The notes below the pieces were generated by a model. The model made no database searches. It saw only the letters and a program-made list of their open reading frames with translations, and was not told where the DNA came from. Below, in pieces: positions 1 to 6,235 of a stretch of 8,724 nt of DNA (positions are counted from its first letter, which is position 1; each line of letters begins with the position of its first letter). The stretch is from positions 1 through 8,724 of the forward strand of contig CAMCTL010000150.1 in the NCBI GenBank assembly GCA_945878515.1, in the 5' to 3' direction. Source of the stretch: Flavobacterium psychrophilum. Its GTDB lineage: Bacteria > Bacteroidota > Bacteroidia > Flavobacteriales > Flavobacteriaceae. The translations under genes were made by a program, and so were the position numbers.

Positions 1-144
1 TTTATAGATTTCTAATCCTTTGGAGTATTGAATGGAGTTCTTGGAATTCTCCATTTTATTTTTAGAAACGCTGTCGTTTTTCTTGCATCCGATTAAAGAA
101 AGTAAAAACAATAATATGATAATGCGAATGTAAAAAGATGGCAT
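1..144 (-). CDS. Lipoprotein, 5' end only; probable BtuF/FecB-like substrate-binding protein
   Basis: This is an open frame from ATG at 144 to the window edge: 48 residues, no stop. It is too short for a default ORF search but clearly a gene start. The N-terminus has two basic-flanked residues, a run of I/L/F, and the lipobox LIGC with Cys at residue 20, followed by KKNDS. It is therefore an SPase II lipoprotein. No acidic cluster follows the Cys, so retention on the periplasmic side is expected. The residues after the linker (SIQYSKGLEIYK) resemble the start of the mature domain in flavobacterial ABC-transporter substrate-binding proteins of the cobalamin/iron-siderophore type. Together with the B12 riboswitch, BtuB and BtuG-like genes nearby, this suggests a periplasmic B12-binding protein (BtuF role). 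The lipoprotein call is firm. The ligand is an inference. It starts 26 bp after the stop of the YoeB-like toxin and no promoter is visible in that gap, so it may be read from the toxin-antitoxin promoter. Confidence 0.72.
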   Translation of the reverse strand, partial: MPSFYIRIIILLFLLSLIGCKKNDSVSKNKMENSKNSIQYSKGLEIYK

Positions 145-170
145 AGAACAGAGTGGAGTTAGCGGGTTTT

Positions 171-434
171 TTAATAATGGCCTTTTAATGAATGAATCAA
201 AATCACATTTTCATCTTCTATTACTTCATAAACTAATCGGTGTTCTTGATTAATTCTCCTGCTCCAAAGTCCTGACAAACGATGTTTTAAAGATTCAGGT
301 TTGCCAATTCCGGTATAAGGTGTTTCAGGAATTATTTCTAACAATTGCCTAACCTTTTTTAAAACATTCTGATTGTTAACTTTCTTGAAATGGTCCAGAT
401 GTTCTTTGGATTTGGGCAAGAATATTATTTCCAT
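171..434 (-). CDS. yoeB: YoeB/Txe-family mRNA interferase toxin
   Basis: An 87-residue protein of the RelE superfamily, YoeB/Txe branch (E. coli YoeB has 84 residues). Such toxins bind the ribosomal A site and cleave mRNA during translation. Alignment by eye with E. coli YoeB places all functional residues: Glu47 in GKPESLKH, Arg60 in WSRRI, Arg66 in EHRLVYE, and the C-terminal His86-Tyr87. The catalytic set is intact, so the toxin is predicted active. The start codon overlaps the last codons of the upstream antitoxin by 10 bp, which supports translational coupling. The stop lies 26 bp before a lipoprotein gene on the same strand. The family assignment is very secure. Only toxicity in this host is unproven. 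Confidence 0.95.
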   Translation of the reverse strand: MEIIFLPKSKEHLDHFKKVNNQNVLKKVRQLLEIIPETPYTGIGKPESLKHRLSGLWSRRINQEHRLVYEVIEDENVILIHSLKGHY

Positions 435-637
435 ATCTCATCCAAATTGATTTTAATACCTTTTCCGGCTTTATAATCCTTTCTGTTTTGTTGAATCATT
501 TCAACAAATTCAGGACTGTAATCCACTTGCTCGGATTTATTTTTAAGGTCTTCAAACTTAATTTTTAGTGCTTCCAGAAAAGCGGTTATCACTTTTTGTT
601 CTTTGCTATTTTTAGGATGAACGATTATTGTTTCCAT
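425..637 (-). CDS. Antitoxin partner of the YoeB-like toxin (DUF2683-like)
   Basis: A 70-residue, Lys/Glu-rich protein directly upstream of, and overlapping, the YoeB-like toxin gene. Its layout is a short N-terminal beta strand (METIIVHP), a helix around residues 12-35, and a C-terminal part ending in the KINLDEIWK motif. Small flavobacterial proteins of this shape (DUF2683-like) are common partners of Txe/YoeB toxins. The C-terminal region presumably wraps the toxin. No ribbon-helix-helix or Phd/YefM DNA-binding motif is obvious, so autoregulation cannot be read from the sequence. The ATG at 637 is 17 bp downstream of a TATATTTG element, leaving only a very short leader. The antitoxin role rests on position, size and overlap. 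The DUF name is from memory and less certain. Confidence 0.82.
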   Translation of the reverse strand: METIIVHPKNSKEQKVITAFLEALKIKFEDLKNKSEQVDYSPEFVEMIQQNRKDYKAGKGIKINLDEIWK

Positions 638-654
638 AGGTGAATTTTTTAAAA

Positions 655-662
655 CAAATATA
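655..662 (-). promoter_or_regulatory. -7 promoter element for the YoeB-like toxin-antitoxin operon
   Basis: The minus strand reads TATATTTG, a perfect match to the Bacteroidota primary-sigma -7 consensus TAnnTTTG. Transcription would start near 648-650, giving a leader of about a dozen nucleotides before the antitoxin ATG at 637. No TTG is found at the standard 17-23 bp spacing upstream, so the -33 part is weak or absent. Confidence 0.5.
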
Positions 663-670
663 TAAATAAA

Positions 671-700
671 AAGGCAATGGTTTTAAAATACAATTGCCTT
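671..700. repeat. Inverted repeat between divergent promoters
   Basis: An 8-bp perfect inverted repeat, AAGGCAAT (671-678) and ATTGCCTT (693-700), with a 14-bp centre. It lies between the minus-strand -7 element of the toxin-antitoxin operon (655-662) and the plus-strand -7 element of the riboswitch transcript (700-707), overlapping the latter by one base. The position suits an operator; the AT-rich context means chance is possible. Confidence 0.4.
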
Positions 701-707
701 ATATTTG
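700..707 (+). promoter_or_regulatory. -7 promoter element for the riboswitch-btuB transcript
   Basis: TATATTTG on the plus strand matches the Bacteroidota -7 consensus TAnnTTTG exactly. A TGG (678-680), one mismatch from the -33 TTG, lies 19 bp upstream. The predicted start near 712-714 falls just before the 5' strand of riboswitch stem P1 (from about 716), where a B12 riboswitch transcript should begin. Confidence 0.6.
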
Positions 708-770
708 CCCCAGAATTAAGGTTGTGTTTTACTTTTTTTAGAAAGCACATTAAAAGGGAATCAGGTGAAA

Positions 771-849
771 GATTTCAGATTGAAGAATGCAGATTTTAGA
801 TTGTTGCAAATCTAAAATCTAAAATCCCAAATCTAAAATCACAAATCCC
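771..849 (+). repeat. Inverted heptad-repeat hairpin in riboswitch L4 region
   Basis: The left arm has GATT/GAAT units starting every 7 bases at 771, 778, 785, 792 and 799. The right arm has six AAATCNN units starting at 808, 815, 822, 829, 836 and 843. The arms fold on each other: 791-802 pairs perfectly with 809-820 (12 bp, 6-nt loop), 777-781 with 830-834, and 771-775 with 843-847. It sits between the conserved GGTGAAA and TCCCGAG blocks, where ordinary aptamers have only a few bases. Confidence 0.85.
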
Positions 850-916
850 GAGCTGTACCCGCAACTGTAAGCTATCAAGCTTGTTGTTATCTACAAAACC
901 ACTGTTTTTAATTGTA

Positions 917-976
917 GATTTTAGAATTCAGATTTTAGATTCAATCTAAAATCAAAAATCCTAAATCTAAAATGGA
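917..976 (+). repeat. Second inverted heptad-repeat hairpin, in riboswitch L6 region
   Basis: This is the same repeat design as the hairpin at 771-849. Left-arm units GATT/GAAT start at 917, 924, 931 and 938. Right-arm AAATCNN-type units start at 942 (CAATCTA), 949, 956, 963 and 970. The core 931-941 pairs perfectly with 943-953 (11 bp) and 918-925 pairs with 966-973 (8 bp). It lies between the conserved CCACTG and GGGAAGG blocks, a known site of variable stems in cobalamin riboswitches. Confidence 0.85.
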
Positions 977-1065
977 ATGGGAAGGTAAACAACAAGACGC
1001 AAGCCAGGAGACCTGCCTTTTTTCTTAACGAATATCGAACTTTCGGGAAAAAAGGTTCTGAGATT

Positions 1066-2895
1066 ATGACTTTAAAATACTGCTTTTATTTTTGTTTGCT
1101 CTTGATGTGCCAATATGTTTGTGCGCAAAAAACTCCTGTTATCGAACTCGACGAGGTTTTGATTTCGGACGGGCAGTTGAATAAATTCTCTAATTCTCAG
1201 TCGGTACAAAAACTCAAAGACTCGGTTATTGACCACAACAGCGCTTCGTTGACTACCTTGCTCAACTACAATTCGGTTATATATTTCAAAGAAAATGGAC
1301 TCGGGATGGCTTCTTCACCTTCTTTTAGGGGTACAACTGCGTCCCAAACTGCTGTGATTTGGAATGGAATAAACATCAATTCTCAATTGAGCGGTCAGAC
1401 TGATTTTAATACTATTTCAGCTAGAGATTTCAATTCTGTAATTATTCGTGCAGGTGGAGGTGGCGCAATTTACGGAAGTAGTGCCATTGGCGGAAGCATT
1501 CATTTGAATTCAGATTTGAGTTTTGAAAACCAATTCAAAAATAATTTGCAGTTGAATTATGGGAGCTTTAACACGCTGAATGTTAACTATAGTTCACAAA
1601 TGGCTACCGATAAATGGAGTACAAATGCAAGTGTTTCTAGAAACAGTTCCGACAATAATTTTCGGTATTTGGGAACAAATAGAAATAACGAAAACGGACA
1701 ATTTGAAAACACAAGTTTAAATTTTAGCTTGGGTTACAAATTAGATTCAAGTAATGTTTTTAAATTATACAGTGCTGTTTTTGATAGCGAAAGACACTTT
1801 TCAGGAACGCTATCTGCTCCATCAAAAAGTAAATACATTGATTTGAATACTAGGAATTTACTGGAATGGAGTTCTGTTTACGATCAATTTACATCAAAGG
1901 TTAAAACGGCTTTTTTGTCTGAAAAGTATAAATATTTTGAAAATGCGGCGACACCAATTTTTAGCTACGGAGAAGTAAAAACGCTTATTTTCAAATATGA
2001 TTTGTCTTATAAAATTAATTCGAAAATAGAGCTAAATTCTGTTTTAGATTATACCCAAAACAAAGGTTTAGGATCTGACATCGGGGATGAAAAAAGACAA
2101 ATTAGTTCTGGAATGGTACTTTTGAAACACCTACTTTTTGCTAATTTTCTTTACGAAGTTGCCATCAGAAAAGAAGTAACTAATAATTATGAAAGTCCCG
2201 TTTTGTTTTCTGTTGGCACTAATTATGCTCCGTTTTCTTTCTATGAACTGAAGATTAATGCATCAAGGAATTATAGAATTCCCACATTCAATGATTTGTA
2301 TTGGCAAGGAAGTGGAAATCCAAACTTGAATCCCGAAAGTTCTTATCAAGCTGAAATTGGTCATTTGTTTAAGTCCAAAAACGCTCAGTTTTCTGTTACC
2401 AATTACTACATCAAAATAAAAGATTTGATATACTGGGCGCCAGGTCTAGATGGAAATTGGAAACCAAATAATGTAGGTAAAGTCGCTACTTGTGGCGTTG
2501 AGGTTTTGGTTAATTACAAAAAAAAATGGGGTAAAAACCATTTTGATTGTGCAGCAACTTATGCCTATACCATATCCGAAAATGAGATTACCAAAAGGCA
2601 ATTAATTTACGTTCCGTATCATAAGTTCAATGCTTCTCTTGCTTATTCATTCCGAAAATTTAATTCATTTTTTCAATATTTATACAATGGAGAAGTATTC
2701 ACTTCGTCGGATAATTTTTATGTATTGGATGATTATTTGGTATCTAATGCTGGTATCGACTATTCATTTGGCAAAAATAAAACCTTTAAACTTGGTTTTA
2801 CGGTACTGAATGTCTTTAACGAAAGTTATCAAAACGTAAGTGTTCGACCAATGCCTGGAAGAAATTATACTATGAATCTAACCTTTAATTTTTAA
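1066..2895 (+). CDS. btuB: BtuB-like TonB-dependent outer-membrane cobalamin receptor
   Basis: A 609-residue outer-membrane beta-barrel that should import cobalamin using TonB-ExbBD energy; E. coli BtuB has a similar length (614). Residues 1-20 form an SPase I signal peptide (cleavage after VCA). A TonB-box-like ELDEVLIS follows at 27-34. The plug domain spans about 45-150, with the conserved SFRGT at 86-90 and a Gly-rich AIYGSSAIGGSIHL segment at 134-147. The rest is barrel, including a RNYRIPTFNDLYW motif typical of Bacteroidota BtuB-like receptors. The C-terminal signature is NVFNESYQ, GRNYT, then a terminal Phe. There is no N-terminal carboxypeptidase-regulatory-like domain, so it is not SusC-like. 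The cobalamin riboswitch lies directly upstream and a BtuG-like lipoprotein 18 bp downstream; together these make B12 the likely substrate. ATG at 1066 gives the full signal peptide and lies 7 nt after riboswitch stem P13. Confidence 0.92.
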   Translation: MTLKYCFYFCLLLMCQYVCAQKTPVIELDEVLISDGQLNKFSNSQSVQKLKDSVIDHNSASLTTLLNYNSVIYFKENGLGMASSPSFRGTTASQTAVIWNGININSQLSGQTDFNTISARDFNSVIIRAGGGGAIYGSSAIGGSIHLNSDLSFENQFKNNLQLNYGSFNTLNVNYSSQMATDKWSTNASVSRNSSDNNFRYLGTNRNNENGQFENTSLNFSLGYKLDSSNVFKLYSAVFDSERHFSGTLSAPSKSKYIDLNTRNLLEWSSVYDQFTSKVKTAFLSEKYKYFENAATPIFSYGEVKTLIFKYDLSYKINSKIELNSVLDYTQNKGLGSDIGDEKRQISSGMVLLKHLLFANFLYEVAIRKEVTNNYESPVLFSVGTNYAPFSFYELKINASRNYRIPTFNDLYWQGSGNPNLNPESSYQAEIGHLFKSKNAQFSVTNYYIKIKDLIYWAPGLDGNWKPNNVGKVATCGVEVLVNYKKKWGKNHFDCAATYAYTISENEITKRQLIYVPYHKFNASLAYSFRKFNSFFQYLYNGEVFTSSDNFYVLDDYLVSNAGIDYSFGKNKTFKLGFTVLNVFNESYQNVSVRPMPGRNYTMNLTFNF

Positions 2896-2913
2896 TCTTT
2901 AAACTATAATAAA

Positions 2914-3987
2914 ATGAAATTCAGTAAATTATTTGTATTCGCTTTTATAAGTGCAGTGTTTTTTGTTTCCTGCACTGATCGTATTGACGATGCCGAAACT
3001 CCTTTAGGAAATTATGACAAGGGAGCTTTAATTTTAAATCAAGGTGGTTTTGGAAAGGGCAACGCTTCGGTTTCGTATTTGTCAAATGATTTTGTTACCC
3101 AACAAAACAATATTTTCTCATTGGTAAATCCAACAATTACGCTTGGAGATGTAGGACAGGATATTGGTTTGTATCAAAATTTAGCTTTTATAATTTTGAA
3201 TGGAAGTAATAAAATTGAGGTAGTAAACCGATATACTATGGCACACATTGCAACAGTTTCAGCGGGTTTAGACAATCCTAGATACATCGCTTTTGCTAAT
3301 GGAAAAGCGTTTGTAACCAATTGGGGCGATGGTGGGAGCAAAACCGATGATTATGTGGCCGTTTTAAATCTTTCGACATATTCGATTAGTGCTAAAATTG
3401 CTGTTGCCGAAGGACCTGAAAGAATTATAGAAAACAATGCTAAATTGTACGTTGCTCACGAAGGCGGGTTCAATTTTGGAAAAACCATTTCGGTAATTAA
3501 TACATCAAACAATACTTTGTCTACGACTATTACCGTTGGCGATGTTCCTAAATCTTTGGAAGTAAATAATGGCTTCCTGTATGTGCTTTGCGGAGGCAAG
3601 CCGAGTTATTCCAAGGCGGAAACTGCTGGAAGTTTTGTGAAAATAAATTTATCAAACAACACCATTGCTAGCACCATCAATTTTCCTGATAAAACACATC
3701 CGTCAAACTTAGATATTGTCGATTCTGATTTTTATTACACACAAGGCGCCGCTATTTATAAATCTACTTTAGCAGCATTAACTTTGCCAACAACACATTT
3801 GTTTAGCACAACATCACAAGGCGTTTATGGAGTATATAGCTTTGCAGTAAAAAACGATAAAATTTATGTTGGAGATGCTGGAGATTATAGTTCGTACGGC
3901 AAAATTTATGTATATTCGGCAACAGGAACTTTAGAAAAAAATTATACAGCAGGCGTTATACCGGCTGGATTTTATTTTAACGAATAG
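2914..3987 (+). CDS. BtuG-like beta-propeller surface lipoprotein (DUF5074/YncE-like)
   Basis: A 357-residue lipoprotein: signal sequence with lipobox FVSC and Cys20, followed by the acidic stretch TDRIDDAE, which favours surface export in Bacteroidota. The mature part consists of repeating beta-propeller blades; recurring strands such as KIEVVNRYTM, YVAVLNLST, TISVINTSNN and SFVKINLSNN each have the hydrophobic-then-N/T pattern of YncE-like seven-bladed propellers. It directly follows btuB in the same riboswitch-controlled transcript. In Bacteroides, the BtuG lipoprotein is a propeller of about this size that caps BtuB and binds cobalamin very tightly at the cell surface. Family, position and topology fit that role here. 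Direct B12 binding by this protein is inferred, and sequence identity to known BtuG proteins could not be checked. The stop is 15 bp before a strong terminator. Confidence 0.83.
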   Translation: MKFSKLFVFAFISAVFFVSCTDRIDDAETPLGNYDKGALILNQGGFGKGNASVSYLSNDFVTQQNNIFSLVNPTITLGDVGQDIGLYQNLAFIILNGSNKIEVVNRYTMAHIATVSAGLDNPRYIAFANGKAFVTNWGDGGSKTDDYVAVLNLSTYSISAKIAVAEGPERIIENNAKLYVAHEGGFNFGKTISVINTSNNTLSTTITVGDVPKSLEVNNGFLYVLCGGKPSYSKAETAGSFVKINLSNNTIASTINFPDKTHPSNLDIVDSDFYYTQGAAIYKSTLAALTLPTTHLFSTTSQGVYGVYSFAVKNDKIYVGDAGDYSSYGKIYVYSATGTLEKNYTAGVIPAGFYFNE

Positions 3988-4002
3988 GGTTTTTTAAACC
4001 GC

Positions 4003-4034
4003 AAAAAAGGCTTCCATTACGGGAAGCCTTTTTT
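4003..4034. terminator. Bidirectional intrinsic terminator
   Basis: A perfect 13-bp stem: six A plus GGCTTCC (4003-4015) pairs with GGAAGCC plus six T (4022-4034), with a 6-nt loop. The A and T runs provide a U-tract on both strands, so it can end the btuB-btuG transcript (plus) and the convergent S41 protease transcript (minus). Confidence 0.93.
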
Positions 4035-4049
4035 CGTTTTGGTATTTTA

Positions 4050-5525
4050 TTATTTTAAAGCTTTCGATAAACCTTCGGGCGCTTTTTCAAGATACATTTG
4101 ATTGTGCAAAATAGAAGCTGATTTTGAATCTTTAAAATAGTCAAATTGAATTCCGCTAACAGGTTGCTTTATTTTTCCAGTTCCAGTAATTTTAGCAATT
4201 GCAAGGCTTAATAATGGTTCGGTCGGACTGCCCAAAACGCCAAGTGTGCTAATTGTTTCTTTTAACGAAAACGTAGGAACTAAACCTGTTTGATAATCGC
4301 CAAAACCAGCGGCATTTACTATTTTTAAAACTAAGGGTTGCATTGCATAGCGGTGGTTTGGATTTCTTTTTTCTTTGTTAAAATTAGGAGAATCATAAAC
4401 AGTTACTGATCCTACATTTTTACCTGTGGTTAGGTCTCCAATCTGAATCACGTCAATGTAAGGTTTCAATCCGTTGATTACCAATTCGCTCGCTGACGCT
4501 GAACTTTTTGAAGTCAAAATATAAATTTTGCTCATGTTGACACTATTTATAGGTGTTGTACCTATTTTGTCTACAAATAGGTCTTTTAATGATTCTGGGT
4601 TATTATTGGCAAAATAAGCTTCTATTTTTGCATTCCATTGTTGTTTTGCAAAAACTTTTCCAGTAAAACTTCCTGTAATCATGCTTGCCAATCGAGTTGC
4701 AGTTTGTACAGAACCACCGCCGTTGTACCTTAAATCTAGCACTAAATCGGTAATTCCTTGAGATTTCAATGTGCCAAAAGCCTCGTTTAAAGGTTTGTCA
4801 TAATTGGAATAAAAGGCGTTATAGACCAAATAACCAATTTTTTTAGAACCAGAGGTAATAACTTTGTTCACTAATATTGGATTTTCGTCTAAGACAGTTT
4901 TTGTTAACGCTACAGATTTTCCGTTTGGGGTAATTATACCTCCGTTTATGTCTGCCATGTTCAAAGTATAGTCATTATTAGAGCCAAAAAGCAATGCACT
5001 GTAATTTTTATCTGTAAGTTGAGTTCCATTTACGCCATAAAAAACATCTCCGCGCTTAATATCTTTTGTTGATGCGTTTGAATTTGGAATAATATAACGT
5101 ACCCATCCAATCACTTCGTCAGAACCCGAAGTTTTATAGCTTAATCCAAATTCTACACCATTATTATTGGTTGTTCCTTGAAGTTGTCCTTCTAGTTCCA
5201 GATAATCATCAACAATCCAACTGAATCTATCTATTGCTTCATTTGCTGGAAAACGACTATCGGGTTTGTATAACAAGGCATCAAATAAAGTTTCTGGGGC
5301 AGAATAGCCTTGTAAAAAAGAATTTAATTCTGCTTGATTTTTGAATTTATTGTCGGCTAAATTGGGTACGTCAGCCTGCCATAAATAATAAAAATTAAGT
5401 CCTTTCCAGACAAAATCATTTATTTCTAAATATCTTGGCGTTGCAGTATCATCATCATCTTGACAACTTTGAAAAATAAAGGTAGCTATAAAAAATATTA
5501 AAATATATTTGAAAGTTGCTTTCAT
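4050..5525 (-). CDS. S41-family C-terminal-processing peptidase lipoprotein
   Basis: A 491-residue lipoprotein: signal peptide with lipobox FQSC, Cys21, then QDDDD, an acidic surface-export-type signal seen in Bacteroidota lipoproteins. An S41 N-terminal helical region covers about 33-110. A PDZ-like domain lies at about 125-210, with DIKRGDVFYGVNG as its recognisable part. The protease core spans about 225-420. The substrate-binding motif DLRYNGGG is at 264-271. SSASASE at 341-347 contains the likely nucleophile Ser344, and Lys369 in TTGKNVG, 25 residues on, is the general base, the same spacing as in Prc and CtpA. The catalytic dyad is intact. Family members cleave C-terminal regions of proteins; the substrate here is unknown. 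It converges on btuG across a shared terminator and is divergent from the DUF4252 gene. Nothing ties it functionally to B12 uptake. No good TAnnTTTG promoter was found upstream. Confidence 0.93.
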   Translation of the reverse strand: MKATFKYILIFFIATFIFQSCQDDDDTATPRYLEINDFVWKGLNFYYLWQADVPNLADNKFKNQAELNSFLQGYSAPETLFDALLYKPDSRFPANEAIDRFSWIVDDYLELEGQLQGTTNNNGVEFGLSYKTSGSDEVIGWVRYIIPNSNASTKDIKRGDVFYGVNGTQLTDKNYSALLFGSNNDYTLNMADINGGIITPNGKSVALTKTVLDENPILVNKVITSGSKKIGYLVYNAFYSNYDKPLNEAFGTLKSQGITDLVLDLRYNGGGSVQTATRLASMITGSFTGKVFAKQQWNAKIEAYFANNNPESLKDLFVDKIGTTPINSVNMSKIYILTSKSSASASELVINGLKPYIDVIQIGDLTTGKNVGSVTVYDSPNFNKEKRNPNHRYAMQPLVLKIVNAAGFGDYQTGLVPTFSLKETISTLGVLGSPTEPLLSLAIAKITGTGKIKQPVSGIQFDYFKDSKSASILHNQMYLEKAPEGLSKALK

Positions 5526-5627
5526 CAGTAAAAATTTAATTTGCAGTAAAAATAGTAATTTATTATTAGTTTGTAAAATTATAAGCTTTTGTAACTGATA
5601 ATTAAAGTATAAATTTTCAAAATTTTA

Positions 5628-5658
5628 TTGCATTGGTACAGGCTTTGTTATTACTTTG
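5628..5658 (+). promoter_or_regulatory. Possible promoter of the DUF4252 gene
   Basis: A TTG (5628-5630) and TTACTTTG (5651-5658) are spaced by 20 bp. This resembles the Bacteroidota TTG/TAnnTTTG promoter with one mismatch in the -7 element. The predicted start near 5665 would leave a leader of about 30 nt before the ATG at 5696, with an A-rich translation start region. Confidence 0.4.
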
Positions 5659-5695
5659 CTAATAATGTGTTCGTTTAAACTAATAACCCAAAAAA

Positions 5696-6223
5696 ATGAA
5701 AAAAATTATAGCAACATTCGTATTTATTTTGGTTTCTAATGCTTTTTTTGCACAGTCAGCTTTCAATAAATATGATGGTCAAGACGATGTAACTTCTATC
5801 ATAGTCAACAAGAAAATGTTTCAAATGATGGGAAGTGTTAAGGTTGATGCTAATGATAAAGAAACGCAACAATATTTGTCTTTAATGAAAAAGTTAGAAC
5901 ATTTGATGGTGTTCACTACCACCAGCACAAGAGTTTCTACAGAAATGAAAGCATCTACAGATAATTATATAAAAACTGCAGGTTTAGAAGAGTTGATGCG
6001 AACTAATGATCGTGGAAAAAACGTCAGAATATTGGTTAAATCAGGAACTGCTGAAGGACAAGTAAAAGAACTACTGATGTTTATTGAAGGTTCAAACAAA
6101 GACAATGAAACAGTTTTAATGACCTTGACAGGTAGTTTTGACCTTAGTGAAATTTCTTTATTAACCGATAAAATGAAAATCCCTGGTGGCAGTGATTTAA
6201 AAAAGGCTACCGTAGGGAAGTAG
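5696..6223 (+). CDS. Secreted DUF4252 family protein
   Basis: A 175-residue exported protein. Residues 1-19 form an SPase I signal peptide (cleavage after AFFA, before QSAF). The mature part fits DUF4252: an opening FNKYDGQDDVTSIIVNKKMFQMM motif region (residues 23-45), a segment ending in KKLEHLMVFTT at about 65-75, a middle region rich in charged residues, and a closing TGSFDLSEISLLTDKMKIPG (about 146-165). DUF4252 proteins are widespread in Bacteroidota and have no established biochemical activity; no catalytic motif is visible. In some genomes they sit beside ECF sigma/anti-sigma pairs, but none is present here. The gene appears to be transcribed alone. Its 3' flank holds the displaced lysS fragment rather than a recognisable terminator. 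Confidence 0.85.
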   Translation: MKKIIATFVFILVSNAFFAQSAFNKYDGQDDVTSIIVNKKMFQMMGSVKVDANDKETQQYLSLMKKLEHLMVFTTTSTRVSTEMKASTDNYIKTAGLEELMRTNDRGKNVRILVKSGTAEGQVKELLMFIEGSNKDNETVLMTLTGSFDLSEISLLTDKMKIPGGSDLKKATVGK

Positions 6224-6235
6224 TATATGGAACAG

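Larger units (their letters stand above)
716..1058 (+). ncRNA. Cobalamin (B12) riboswitch with two expanded peripheral stems
   Basis: All core blocks of the cobalamin aptamer are present in order: a P2 helix (724-730 with 742-748), AAAGGGAA (753-760), GGTGAAA (764-770), TCCCGAGCTGTACCCGC (846-862) with ACTGTAA, CCACTG (899-904), GGGAAGG (980-986), and the B12 box GCCAGGAGACCTGCC (1003-1017). After the box, GAACTTT (1037-1043) pairs with AAAGGTTC (about 1052-1058) to form P13. Its loop CGGG (1044-1047) is complementary to L5 CCCG (858-861), the kissing-loop pair that senses ligand. P13 ends 7 nt before the btuB ATG, so bound cobalamin should repress translation. P1 may form from AAGG (718-721) and CCTT (1016-1019). 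The element is long, about 340 nt, because hairpins are inserted after GGTGAAA and after CCACTG. Cobalamin class membership is certain; ligand subtype (adenosyl, methyl or hydroxo) is not resolved. Confidence 0.95.

Noticed and set aside
889..919. Hairpin ATCTACAA/TTGTAGAT (889-896 with 912-919) enclosing CCACTG
   Set aside because: It would compete with the second heptad hairpin at 917-919 and could be real, but without folding or comparative data it cannot be separated from the many AT-rich pairings possible in this region.
771..976. Short repeats spaced regularly, as in a CRISPR array
   Set aside because: The unit is only 7 bases, there are no spacers, and the two arms are complementary hairpin strands lying inside a clear cobalamin riboswitch.
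1066..2895. SusC-like glycan transporter, given the lipoprotein partner downstream
   Set aside because: The protein is about 600 residues, lacks the N-terminal carboxypeptidase-regulatory-like domain, follows a cobalamin riboswitch, and its partner is a propeller rather than a SusD-type helical protein.
5526..5627. Minus-strand promoter for the S41 protease
   Set aside because: No TAnnTTTG match exists on the minus strand here. The closest, AAATTTTG near 5618-5625, has a mismatch in the TA part and is not convincing in such AT-rich DNA.
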